Assembly (NCBI RefSeq): GCF_902686445.1
Contig: NC_062232.1
Location: 71,999,440-72,063,439 of the forward strand
DNA length: 64,000 bases
Reading direction: 5' to 3'
Source: Sciurus carolinensis
Taxonomy: Eukaryota; Chordata; Mammalia; Rodentia; Sciuridae
A program made the translations under genes and the position numbers. The notes below the pieces were generated by a model. The model saw nothing but the letters and a program-made list of their open reading frames with translations, searched no databases and had not been told where the DNA came from. Below, piece by piece: positions 23,468 to 33,781 of this stretch; within the stretch, counting starts at the first letter, position 1, and each line of letters starts with the position of its first letter.

Positions 23468-24512
23468 TTAGGATAATTCCTCCCTTTGCTGATTTGCTTC
23501 TTTGTTTTTTATCTCTTCCTCATGGAATATTTTGCTGAGAATGTTCTGTAATGCTGGATTTCTTTTTGTAAATTCTTTTAGCTTTTGATTATCATGGAAT
23601 GATTTTATTTCATCGTCAAATTTGAAGGTAAGTTTTGTGGGTATAAGATTCTTGGTTGGCATCCATTTTCTTTCAGAGCTTGAAAAATGTTGTTCCAGGC
23701 CCTTTAGCTTTTAGGGTCTGGATTGAAAAATCTGCTGATATCTGTATTGGTTTCCCCCTGAATGTAATTTGGTTCTTTTCTCTCACAGCCTTTAAAATTC
23801 TGTCTTTACTTTGTATGTTAGGTATTTTCATTATAATGTGCTTTGGTGTGGGTCTGTTGTAATTTTGTGTATTTGGAGTCCTATAAGCCTCTTTAACTTG
23901 ATTTTCCATTTCATTCCTCAGATTTGGGAAATTTTCTGATATTATTTCATTTAATAGATTGTTCATTCCTTTGGTTTGTTTCTCTAAGCCTTCCTCAATC
24001 CCAATAATTCTGAAATTTGGCCTTTTCATGATATCCCATAGTTCTTGCAGATTCTGTTCATGATTTCTTACCATCTTCTCTGTTCGTTCAACTTTGTTTT
24101 CAAGGTTAAATATTTTGTCTTCAATATCTGAGGTTCTGTCTTCCAGGTGTTCTATCCTATTGGTTATGCTTTCTATGGAGTTCTTAATTTGGTTTATTGT
24201 TTCCTTCATTTCAAGGATTTCTGTTTGTTTTTTTTTCAATATCTCTAACTCTTTATTGAAATGATCTTTTGCTTCCTGTATTTGCTCTTTTAACTGTCGA
24301 TTGGTGCAATCATTCAATGCCTGCATTTGCTCTTTCATCTCATTATTCAATGCCTGCATTTGCTCTTTCATCTCATCGTTTGCTTCCCTGATCATTTTAA
24401 TTATGTACATTCTGAACACCCTTTCTGTCATTTCTTCTGCCATGCTGTCATTGGATTTTATTGATGTAACATCTAGATTTGTTTGGGGCATTTTCTTCCC
24501 TTGTTTTCTCAT
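23468..24512 (-). pseudogene. L1 ORF1 (RNA-binding chaperone), frameshifted near the C-terminus
   Basis: ORF1p is the trimeric nucleic-acid chaperone that coats L1 RNA. The first 279 codons (24512-23673) give a basic N-terminus, a coiled coil (about residues 45-155, many heptad Leu/Ile/Met and charged residues) and the start of the RRM region with NFRIIGIEEG (about 166-175), then RPTPKHIIMK. Residues 46-56 and 57-67 are an exact 11-residue tandem repeat apart from D/N at the first position. Reading then shifts frame near 23665, and the C-terminal domain continues at 23662-23468 (PALQNILSKIFHEEE). The frameshift inactivates it. Confidence 0.9.
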
Positions 24513-25940
24513 ATTTTTCAGGTATCAGTGGGTCGCTGAGATATTGCAGATTTCCTCTATTGACTTACAATGTCCCTGAAGATTTCTAGCATATCTCCTC
24601 TTAGCCTTCAGTAGCCTGAAATCTTGGAGGAAGTTGATAATGCGGTGCTCCACACGGAAGCTGCCTCTCTAGGGGTGGTGGCCTTCAGGTGGGGTATATT
24701 CCCTGATAGTGGGCAGAGGTGCCTCCACTTGTTGACCAATGGTCATCCAAAGGGGAACTAGGCTGCGGGCTGAGGCAAGGCCTGTTTGTGCCTGTGTCTC
24801 TGGTTTTACCGTCCCTGTGGAAAACCTCACCCGGCAGGGAAGACTCACCTGGTGGGGAGGTCTCGCTGGTCAGTTGCCCTCCTAGAGGTTCCCCTCAATC
24901 TACAACTACCACCTGGGCTGGGCTGTCTTCCTCTGCAACGTTCCCAGGGACCCGGACCTACCTCCTGGGCCTGGGAGCCTCACCCTTCGCAGACGAGTCT
25001 CCTTAGGCTGCCTCTCCTCAGAGAATCTGCCTGCAGTCCTGGAAACTTCGCTCTGCCCCTAGGCGTGTCTCTGTGCGGCCCTTCTACCAAGAAGCCGCCT
25101 AGGTCCCGGGACCCTGCTCTGCACCTAATCGCCTGGCTATGCGGCCCCTCCTCTGAGCTGCCACCTGGAGCCCCATACAATAGCTCCGAGCCCCAGAGAC
25201 CCGCCACACACCTCTTCCTCCGTACAGCTGCCCGGTGTTCCGACGCAGTCACTAGGAGTCCAAGCAACTCACTTCGCGTCTCCTCCTCCCACCAACCGCC
25301 CGTAGCCCTAGGCAGTCACTCTGAGTCCAAGTGACCCACCCTGTTCCTCCTCATCCTTGGGGTAGCCCCCCGGGTGTTCAGGAGGGGTCGCTCCGAGACC
25401 AAGCGACCCACCACGATCCTCCTCCAGGCCGGCCACAGGTGTTCAGGAGCGGTCACTTTGAGTCCAAACAACTCACCACTCGCCTCCTCCTCTGGCAACT
25501 GCCTGTGGCTCTGATGCAGTCACTCCTAGACCAAGCGACCCGCTGCGCTTCTCCTCTTCCTCTGGGGAAGCCCCCGGTGTTCAGAAGCGATCGCTCTGAG
25601 TCCAAACAGCTCGCCACGCAGCTCCTCCTCAGGCAGCCGCCTGGAGCCCCAGTGGTTGCTCCGAGTCCAAGCGCTGTGCTGAGCCGCCTCCTCTACGATG
25701 ATCCCAGTTGTCCGTGTTTACCGCTCCACCGGGGGGAGGGGCATCTCGCGAGCAACTCTACTTCACAAAGTTCCCTGCGTTCCGGGGCTACCGCCCCATC
25801 TGGGATGCCTCCCCAATGGAGAGACTCACCCAGCGGCTTTGAGTTGGTCCCAAGTCTCTCACTATCTCCTCTTTTGAATCCTGCATCCTGGAGCAACATG
25901 AAATGCAGCCGCCCTCTAGTCCGCCATCTTGAAAACCTCC
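24513..25940 (-). promoter_or_regulatory. L1 5' UTR/promoter, GC-rich, with YY1-type site
   Basis: About 1.4 kb upstream of ORF1, strikingly GC- and CpG-rich in an otherwise AT-rich window. Its first bases contain CAAGATGGCGG (25921-25931 on the plus strand as CCGCCATCTTG), matching the YY1 motif that positions L1 transcription start in primates. Between 25180 and about 25720 it contains tandem ~67-bp units (listed separately). The antisense strand has long open frames (24786-25334 and 25331-25987 plus), most simply due to GC-rich, stop-poor composition. Confidence 0.85.
25180..25720 (-). repeat. Tandem ~64-73 bp units in the L1 5' UTR
   Basis: A recurring plus-strand landmark of the form GTC(A/G)CTnnGAG(T/A)CCAA(G/A) followed by CTCCTCnnC and a CAGGTGTTCnGAnGC-like end starts at 25248, 25315, 25388, 25452, 25519, 25590 and 25655, with a weaker start at 25180. 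Spacings are 68, 67, 73, 64, 67, 71 and 65 bp. The units are diverged from each other. Tandem promoter monomers are known in mouse and rat L1s but with a different size (about 200 bp). Confidence 0.75.
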
Positions 25941-25953
25941 ACCACATATTCTT
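25941..25953. repeat. TSD of full-length L1, right copy
   Basis: ACCACATATTCTT, identical to 19302-19314. The older L1 continues directly after it with AATCCATTCATC. Confidence 0.88.
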
Positions 25954-27765
25954 AATCCATTCATCTACTGATGGTCATCAGGGTTGATTCCATAATTTAG
26001 TTATTGTGAATTTGGGTGCTATAAACATTGGGGTGGAGGTATTGCTATGGTATGCTGACTTTAGTTTTTTGGAAAAATACCAACATGTATGTTTTTTGTG
26101 GTTCCATTCCTATTTTGTTGAGGAATTTTCATACTGCTTTCCAAAGTGGTTGTACTAATTTGGATTCCCACCAACAATTAATGAATTTACATTGTCACCC
26201 ACATCCTCTCCAGCACTTATTTGTATTACTGATAATTTCTGGTAATTACCATTTTTACATAGAGTAAAATTTAAAATTTCATATTTGATTTACATATCCC
26301 TGATGGCTAGAGATGTTTAATATCTTTTCGTATATTTGTTGGTGATTTGTATTTCTTCTTTTGAGGAATGTTTGTTGAGTTTGTCCATTTTCCTATTGGG
26401 TCCTTTGCTTTTTTGGTGTTAAACTTTTTGTGCTCTTTATATGTTTTGAATACTAATTCCCTGTTACAGGAGTAGCTGGCAAAGATTTTCTCCAAAAGAG
26501 CAATGTATGCTCTTTATACTCTTATTTGTCTGCTTTGCTGTGCAGAAGCTTGGTAATTTGAAGCCATTGCACTTCTTGTTTTATTTCTTGAGTTTTAAAT
26601 GGTCTTGTTAAGGAAGTTGGTGCCTATAATAGTATGTTGGAGTGTTGATTTTAATTTTATTTCTAGTAGTTACAAATTTGTCATCTAATTCACTAGTCTG
26701 ATCCACTTAGTTTTGATTTTTATGTGGAGTGAGAGATAGGTATTAAGTTTTATATTTTACATATGGATATTCAGTGTTCCTAGCACCATTTATAAAAAAG
26801 ACTGTCTTTCCTCCAACATAAATTTTTTGTATATTTGTCAGCTATCAGATGACTGTAAATATGTGGGTGTATTTTTGTGTTATCTATTCTATTTCATTGG
26901 TCTTCCTATCTATTTTCCAGGATATTTTATTTTTGTTACTACTGTAGCTCTATAGTATGATTTCAGATCAGATATTGTGATGTCACCAGCCTGGCTTTAT
27001 TTGGTTAGGATTGCTTTGACTTTTCTGGCTCTCTTCTTTTTCCAAATAAATTTTATAATTGTTTTTGTTTTTGTTCTGTGAAGAATATCATTGGTATTTT
27101 GATGGGGGTCATAATAATCTGTATAGCACTTTTAAAAATATGTCCATTTTGACAATGTTAATTCCACCTATCCAGGAACATCTTTCACCTCCTTGGTTAG
27201 ATTACTTCCTTTGTGTTTTTTTAAGTTATTGTGAATGGAATAATTTTCTTGTTTTCATTCTCAGCTGAATCACTATTGGAATATACTAAAACTATTGATT
27301 TCTGAATGTCCATCGTGTGTTCTGCTCCTTTGCTGAATGTATTTATGAGCTCTAGAAGTCTTCTGGTAGAGTTTTTTGGGGGGTCTTCTAGATATAGGAT
27401 CATGCAATCAATAAACAGATTTAATTTAACTTCTTTTTCTATTTGTTTCCTTTACTATCCTTCTCTTGCCTGATTGCTCTGGCTAGAATCTCAAGAATCA
27501 TATTGAAAAGGAATGGTGAAATGGACATAATTGTTTTGTTTCTGATTTTAGAGAAATTGCTTTCTATCTTCAGTACAATGTTGGCTTTGGGTTTCTTGTA
27601 TATAACCTTGATCATGTTCCCTAGTTTCTCCCATGATTTTACATAAATTGGTGCTGTGTTTTATCAAAGGCCTTTTCTGCATCTATTGAGATGATCATGC
27701 GATTCTTGTCTTTAATTCTACTTATGCAGTGAATTACATTTATGATTTGCATATGTTGAGAAAAA

Positions 27766-27962
27766 CCTTTTTTCACAGGACTTCTTTCAGTTTTTGTTCC
27801 ATGAATATATGTCCATGAATTGAATCTGAGGTTTCTCTCTAGTTGTTCCTACTTGGGGTCTAGTTGTTGTTTTGGGTTTTTTTGTCTACCTGATTCCATT
27901 TGTTGAAGTATTAGTAAGGCTCCAGAGGTACTAGATTGTGTTTGGAGTGAAGATTAGACACT
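27766..27962. other. Unassigned stretch at the 5' side of the old L1
   Basis: T-rich sequence with no SINE or LTR terminus. It may be decayed L1 sequence upstream of ORF2. Confidence 0.35.
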
Positions 27963-27976
27963 AAAAATCAGGTGTC

Positions 27977-28321
27977 AGTCAGGCATGGTGGCACATCCTG
28001 TAATCCCAGTGACTTGGGAGACTGAGGCAGGAGGATGGCAAGTTCAAAGCCATCCTTGGCAATTTACCAAGGCTCTCAGCAACCTAGACCCAGGCATAAA
28101 GTAAAAAAACCAAAAGGACTGGGGTTGTGGCTCAGTGGTAGTGTGGTTGCCTAACACAGGTGAGGCAATGGGTTTGATCCTCAGCACCACATAAAAAAAA
28201 TAAAAACAAAAAGATTAAATTCTTTAAAAAATTATTTTTAAAAGGGCTGGGTATGTGTCTCAGAGGTTGCACCCCTGGATTCAATCCCCAGTACCAAAAT
28301 AATAATAAAAGAATAACATTT
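27977..28321 (+). mobile_element. B1-ID SINE with an extra ID unit
   Basis: Plus-strand 7SL-derived B1 part (GGCATGGTGGCACATCCTG; GAGACTGAGGCAGGAGG), an A-rich linker, then an ID part (GGACTGGGGTTGTGGCTCAG; GGGTTTGATCCTCAGC), an A-rich tail, then a second ID-like unit at about 28243-28300 (GGGCTGGGTATGTGTCTCAG; GGATTCAATCCCC). Imperfect 14-bp direct repeats AAAAATCAGGTGTC (27963-27976) and AAAAAGCTGGTGTC (28322-28335) enclose the whole block, suggesting it inserted as one trimeric SINE. Confidence 0.75.
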
Positions 28322-28335
28322 AAAAAGCTGGTGTC

Positions 28336-28791
28336 TACTGTCTTCCACTATATTTATAATCCCAACATGAATGTGAATGTGGTAAAAATTTCATAAATCT
28401 TATCATTCTACCAGATTGTAGAATTACAATTCCTTATGTGATGAGAAAATAGGGTAGGAACACAAGAGAAAATCAGAAATATTAAAAAGTGAACACAAAA
28501 GTGAAGTAGCAGATGATGGCTATTAAGTACGAGGAGTTAAAAAAAAAAAAAAAAAAAGCTAAATGTAATAAAACAAAGAAAAAAAGCAAGGAATAAAAGG
28601 AAAAGTTGACTGTTACTGTGGGGATAGAATGAAAATGGGGTAACAAGAGGAATAAAAGTCAAGATATGAACAAACAAGTAAATATAAGATCAAAACAACC
28701 GAAACCAAGGTATAATATTACCCTGCCAAAATCAAGCTAGGGCTAAATAATAAACAGGTGAAGAAGAAAGCAATTAAAGAGAAAGTAAAAG

Positions 28792-28795
<4 letters not shown>
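28336..28795. other. A-rich stretch, unassigned
   Basis: Purine-rich sequence with a 19-A run near 28540. No reading frame or repeat terminus recognised. Possibly old L1 5' region. Confidence 0.35.
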
Positions 28796-28838
<43 letters not shown>

Positions 28839-28890
28839 TTATATATAAGATTTTATATATTATATATTTATATATTTTATATATATGCAT
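28796..28890. repeat. (TA)n microsatellite
   Basis: Long alternating TA tract with a few interruptions, followed by further ATATAT-rich sequence. Confidence 0.95.
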
Positions 28891-29059
28891 GTATATATTC
28901 AAACCTATCCAGTCATTGAGAGCACACTCATACACACTTTTATGCAGAATGGAAAAAGTAAAATGTAAAATTAAATTAAATAGAAAATAGAAAAATTAAA
29001 ATTCAAGAAGTAAAAGTAAATGCAGAAAATATAAAAAAAAGATAAAAATTATTAATGAG

Positions 29060-30395
29060 AAATAAATAAAGGTATTTTTTCCATTGAGGTGGTCAGAACT
29101 GTTGACAAGGATAGATCTTCCTTGCTCATGATGGTGTGCCATTATTTGTATTTGTATTTTGGGGTCCCTGTAAACCATGTTTCAAGGGCTGGAAGTTGTT
29201 AAGTCTAAAGTCTTTGTGGTGGCCACACTGCCAGCTGTTTTGGCCAGGAGTCAAAGCTGGTTTTAGTAGCTCTCAGCTTCCTGTCTCCCAGTAAAAGTGA
29301 TGTACTCACATGGTCCAACTGGTACAGAATTCTAAATTAGAAGTTACGGTGTTTGGGATGTAGTTTTCACTGAACTTTAGGAATCTGTCAGTATGTTTTT
29401 CTGATTTGATCCACATCCCTGTTGTTTGGGTGATGGCCATCTCTGCTGAATGTCTTGGCCTCAGGGGCTTTGAAGTATAATCCACACTTAGGGTATAGAA
29501 TATTAACCTCCACAGATCTCACATTTTCCCCTACAGATCAGAATGGGAATGCAGTCATTCCTGTCTAGCCGGTTTGTTTGTTTGTTTGTTTGTTTGTTTT
29601 GCGGTACTGGGGATCGAACTCAGGGCCTTGTGCTTGAGAGGCAAGCACTCTACCAACTGAGCTATCTCCCCAGCCCTGTCTAGCTGGTTATTGGAGTCTT
29701 CCTAATATCTTGTACGGGATGCCACAACAAAGAACTTGAGATCCTGTCCGCCTCTGCTGTCTTGTATCCTAAATTTGGCCCAATCCTCTATGCTCCTGTT
29801 TCAATTATAATGGATCAGATATACTTTGGGACCTAAGGTACGCAATTGCTAAGTCAGCCTGGCAACTTCCTCTGTGAGTTCTCAGTTTCCTACCTCTGCT
29901 CACTTCTGTGCAGCCACTTATAAATGGTTTTTGCTATCAGCAATCTTGGTTCCCACCAGACTCTCCACCCATGGGCTAAATGATTATGGTCTCTTTTCAC
30001 TAAACAACTTCCCCAGTTTCTCTGGGTCTGTTAACATTAGCCACCTTCTTTATTCCACCGGTTCCCCCAAGCCTTCTTTTTTTTTTTTTTTTTGGCTGCA
30101 CTTTCTTTTCTGTCCTCAACAACTGAGGCTGCCTTGACTGTGGCCACCACTGCTGATGCTATCCACCAAGCTGGCATATCTCTAACATATTACTTCTTGT
30201 ATTATGTCTGATGTTTCCAACTTTTAGTGTCCTTATGGTTTCTTTTACTGTCCAATGTTGGATTTCATTGAAACCCCTTACTTACCAATATTGCTGAGGA
30301 ACAGTCTTCCTGGCTTTTAAATCATGAACTAAGGGACTTCAGGGAAGTGCACCCTTATTTTAATCCACCGTCTTTTCCAATCTTGTAACCTAATG
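29060..30395 (-). mobile_element. Possible 5' UTR of an old minus-strand L1
   Basis: A moderately GC-richer block of about 1.3 kb. Read on the minus strand it begins CAAGATTGGAAAAGACGG near 30395, similar to the AAGATGG-type start of L1 5' UTRs, and it lies on the 5' side of the old L1 ending near 27765. It could be that L1's promoter region, with ORF1 lost or too decayed to see. An ID SINE interrupts it at 29575-29675. Weakly supported. Confidence 0.3.
29575..29675 (-). mobile_element. ID SINE with TSD
   Basis: The plus strand shows (GTTT)n, then TGCGGTACTGGGGATCGAAC and ends GAGCTATCTCCCCAGCC, the reverse complement of an ID element with a clean B box (GTTCGATCC). TSDs CTGTCTAGCCGGTT (29561-29574) and CTGTCTAGCTGGTT (29676-29689) differ at one base. 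Confidence 0.88.
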
Positions 30396-31629
30396 TCAAA
30401 ATAATAAAAAAAAATTGACTGACCTTTCCTTATGTCTCAGAATACAGAGGATTTCTCATCTACTGGCCATCAACACCTATGAGCAATCATGTATGTTATA
30501 TTTTAGCTATAATTTTCTAAGTTATTTAATATAAAGGCCATGTTTTCTTTTTTAAGTCTACCTTCCATATATATATATATATATATATATATCTCCATAA
30601 ATATATTCTCCTTAATTATTGTATAATAACTGGCTAAACAAACTTGATTTAAAATTTCCAATAATTTAAAAATTACTAAATGAATTAATTACATTTCATC
30701 CCTCTGTGCTTGCAGTCCTGAAATACCTTTTCTGATGCTGAACATCAAAAGTTTATTTTACTTTTTCTTTGATCTTTAATCTCATATTCAATTTGATTTG
30801 TAGTTGTAGAAATTAACAGCATGAAAATATAAGCAGGAATTTATCAAGAATATTTATCATCTAACTGAGCACAGTAGTGGAAATAGTGCTTTTATTAAAC
30901 TTTAAGTTTTGAGTAGTTTTTAAAGGCTAACATATCTGCATTGGAAAATAATACGTCCCCTTCTAAGTTTTACTTTTCGAACTTGACAATCAGTTCTTAA
31001 TAAAGTTAACAAAATGTATTCTGTTAAGATCTAAGAAAGTTGATGGATACGAAATCCCATTTCAAGGAGCATGGTTTATTTGAAAATGCAAACTGAATAT
31101 ATGAAACTAAAATTGAATGTGGTAAGCCAATGTGGTATAAAAGGGAGTGAGGACTTACAGTAGAACAGAAATAAAGCAGAACCAAATATTTGGGCATTCA
31201 AGAGGAAAATAATATGGATTAATAACACTAAGGTGAATTTTTATATGGACTTCTAGATGACTGGTGAACTGAAACAGTTGAAGAGTGGAGCATATGAGTA
31301 TTATCATTAGGCCTAAAGGTATTTTCAAAGATGTCTGTAAATATACTTTAAGATGGGTCTTAATCAGTATGACTTCTAGTGATACATTCCATTTTGTGTA
31401 TGTCCCACTCTCCAAGTTCAAAAACATAAACCTAGATTGTGATGACATAGTCATTTGCCTAACAGACACATAGTAGATAGGATAGTCTCTCCTAAGGATA
31501 CCTTGTGCTTTCTATGAAAGGAACACATTCAGGGAAAGGAAAGATTTTATCGTCATTCCCCTTCACCAAACATTTTGCCAGAAGGCTTGAGGTAGGCCAT
31601 TGATCTTCTAATTTCTTTCTTTTTTTTTA
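30396..31629. other. AT-rich stretch with a (TA)n tract, unassigned
   Basis: Contains a (TA)12 tract near 30568-30592. No supported gene. A 104-codon open frame at 31469-31155 (minus) has no recognisable domain. Confidence 0.5.
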
Positions 31630-31940
31630 AATGATACTCAGGACTTGTGGAGGGGCTGAACATCATGGCTGAAGAGTGTGGCATAGTGAAGAACCTTACA
31701 AGATGATCAAGAAGGAAAGAGAGAGACTTCACTCACCAGATACAAAATATATACCCCAAAGGGATCTATTTCTTCTAGCTATACCCTACCCATCTACAGC
31801 TACCACTCAGTAAATTCCATCAGAAGATTAATTCATTGATCAGGTTAAGAATCTCATGATCCAATCATTTCTCTTCTAAACCTTCTTGCATTATCTCACA
31901 CATGAGCTTTGTGGGACACCTCACATCTAGACCATAACAC
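31630..31940 (-). mobile_element. MaLR LTR, truncated at its 3' side
   Basis: On the minus strand it starts TGTTATGGTCTAGATGTGAG (plus end 31940) and keeps the family order through GATAATGCAAGAAGG, GGGGTATATATTTTG and CATGATGTTCAGCC before losing homology near 31650. It interrupts the 3' LTR of the ERVL element whose LTR start lies at 32012. Confidence 0.75.
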
Positions 31941-32012
31941 ATAGAGACAATTTTTAACAGCTATCCTGGTATAATATGGCCAAGTGAAGTTGACACAAAA
32001 TATTAACCATCA
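31941..32012 (-). mobile_element. Start of ERVL 3' LTR
   Basis: Minus strand TGATGGTTAATATTTTGTG followed by TCAACTTCACTTGGCC, the start typical of MLT2-type ERVL LTRs (compare the LTR starting at 1849). It is cut after about 72 bp by the MaLR LTR. Confidence 0.65.
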
Positions 32013-32026
32013 TAATTCCACCCCTT
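32013..32026 (-). other. ERVL polypurine tract
   Basis: Minus strand AAGGGGTGGAATTA directly precedes the LTR start. A purine-rich plus-strand primer site is expected exactly here. Confidence 0.6.
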
Positions 32027-33420
32027 GTCAATTTAAATATTATATACACATTCTCAAATGATACTTAATTTTCAAAGAAATTAGCAAAGCCAAAACCTGC
32101 CTAATGTGATAGAGTTGTCCTGTATACAATAAAAAATACAATAACCTATTCCACAGAAGAGAAAGTAAAGTCCTTGAGTGATATTCACTCTTCCTCTTAA
32201 TATCTTTATCTTAAACTGTATGATTTTAAATTAACAATGTTTAAATACATTGATGTACAGTTAATATAGCTTATACTACATGATAATGAAGTAAGAGAAG
32301 GAAAAAAAGAAAAGATATCAGCTATGTGGGTGTACAAAAATATGCACACATGAATGTACTTTTTAAAAGCTAAGAAGGTAATTTTGACCATTATAATCCT
32401 AGTTAAGTAACTTGCCTCATTGTCATCTTGTATTTATAACCACTTTGTTCCACCACATATTCTGTTTTTCCTGTCTTCTTAGCAAACACCTAAGTTTGTC
32501 ATCACTATTTTCCTAGTGTAGTGAATGAACCTTTATTCTTGTATCTGAATCATTTAGGTATAATGAACTAGTTATGGGAAATGAAACTTTTGCTAATGAG
32601 TCACTGGTGGTATTAATTAGTGGTGCCACTCTTATTTCCATGTCTTAATTTCTGGACTTGTGAATCCTGGCCATGAGGGAAAGCTCAATGTACTGGATGT
32701 TAATTGAGAGCATATAAAGCCTTCTGGAGAACTTTGTCCCTGAAAAGTACTATCACACAGTTGATACTGTAACTGAATTTTCAAGAGTCCATTTCACCAT
32801 TTGATCAAACCGATTGCTTCAGTACAGTGGGGAACATGATCCATTGCAACTCTTCTTTTGTTGTGAAGTGAGTTCCCTGATCAGATGCAATGGTAGGTGG
32901 AATACTATGATTTTTGAGAAGAAATTTTATAAGTCCAAAGATTGTTTGAAAATAGATTGCAAGCATGGAATGCAAATCTAAATTTACAGTAAAGCATCTG
33001 ATTGAGTGGAATTAGAACAATACACTGTCTGTTGATTGACGTAGCTCAGGTAATCAACCTTCTACCAACTAGCTTTGCTGATCACCTTAAGGAATGATAG
33101 CATATGAAAAACCTAGTATTTGTCTCTTTAACTGGCATATTGGGCACTCAGCACTGGCCCAAACTAGGTAAGCCACTGAAAGTGAAATTCCATCTTGCTG
33201 AGTGCAATAATAACTTCTATCACTGCCAATAAGGTCACATTGTTAATTTAGTTCATTGGACAATAACTGGAATGCCTGGATAAAGAGGTTGTCTTGTATC
33301 TTTAGAATATGTCATCCTATCTTCTTCATTAGTAAAATATTCATTAAGTCACACTTTAGTGTATGAGGCAGAAATTCTTCATATTTTTTGGCTCAGAGAG
33401 ATCTATCCACATTCTTCTTC

Positions 33421-33636
33421 TTTTTTGTGGGGGGTGGGTACCAGGGTTGAACTCAGGGGCACTCAACCACTGAGCCACATCCCCAGCCCTATTTTTGCTT
33501 TTTATTTAGAGACAGGGTCTCACTGAGTTGCTTAGTGCCTTGCAATTGCTGAGGCTGCCTTTGAACTTGGGATTCTCTTGTCTTAGCCTCCCCAGCAGCT
33601 GGAATTATAGATGTGAACCACCGAGCCCAGCAACAT
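33421..33636 (-). mobile_element. B1-ID SINE inserted in the tail of an ID SINE
   Basis: The plus strand has the reversed ID part (CCAGGGTTGAACTCAGGGGC...CCACATCCCCAGCCC), a linker, then reversed B1 (GAGACAGGGTCTCACTGAG; GCTGGAATTATAG). It lies between the left TSD and the T-run of the neighbouring ID SINE, so it probably landed in that SINE's A-tail. Confidence 0.8.
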
Positions 33637-33781
33637 TTTTCTTTTTTTAATTTTTTTTTAAATTATAGGTGGACACAGCACATTCATTTTATTTATTTAT
33701 TTTTATGTGGTGCTAAGAATTGATCCCAGTGCCTCACATGTGCTAGGCAAGTGCTCTACTGCTGAACCACAACCCCGGTCC
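33637..33781 (-). mobile_element. ID SINE with long AT-rich tail
   Basis: Same long-tailed ID type as at 1907: T-run, ATAGGTGGACACAGCAC, TTTATTTATTTATTTTTATG, then the reversed ID body to GAACCACAACCCC. TSDs TCCACATTCTTCTTC (33406-33420) and TCCACATTCCTCTTC (33782-33796) enclose both SINEs. Confidence 0.85.

Larger units (their letters stand above)
19315..25940 (-). mobile_element. Essentially full-length L1, minus strand
   Basis: 6.6 kb LINE-1 with 13-bp TSDs, containing in sense order: a 5' UTR starting GGAGGTTTTCAAGATGGCGG (25940 downward), a GC-rich promoter region, ORF1 (24512-23468, broken), an A/T-rich inter-ORF spacer (about 23467-23401), ORF2 (23400-19567, broken), a 3' UTR with G-rich tract, and a poly(A) tail at 19315. 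The CAAGATGGC near the 5' end is a YY1-type site as in other mammalian L1s. It inserted into an older L1. Four or more frame breaks mean it is no longer autonomous. Confidence 0.95.
17784..27765 (-). mobile_element. Old minus-strand L1 split into three by two younger L1s
   Basis: The pieces at 17784-18122, 19207-19314 and 25954-27765 read as one continuous L1 3' UTR and ORF2 C-terminus when the two inserted L1s and one copy of each TSD are ignored. The 3' UTR is at left (CTTCCCTCCTTCCTCCCCC). The C-terminal ORF2 is next (ATAATTCCGTTC to AATCCATTCATC). RT-side sequence lies toward 27700 (CCTTTTCTGCATCTATTGAGATGATCATG). It has far more substitutions than the inserted copies. The 5' end near 27765 is approximate. 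Confidence 0.85.

Noticed and set aside
25180..25720. CRISPR-like array (regularly spaced repeats)
   Set aside because: Units are contiguous, diverged and without unique spacers, inside a mammalian L1 promoter.
25316..25990. CpG-rich region as a host gene promoter or CpG island
   Set aside because: The whole GC-rich block lies within the TSDs of the full-length L1 and directly precedes its ORF1.
29590..29675. tRNA gene-like sequence with a clean B box
   Set aside because: It is the body of an ID SINE with a tail and TSDs, not a functional tRNA gene; the same applies to the other ID units.
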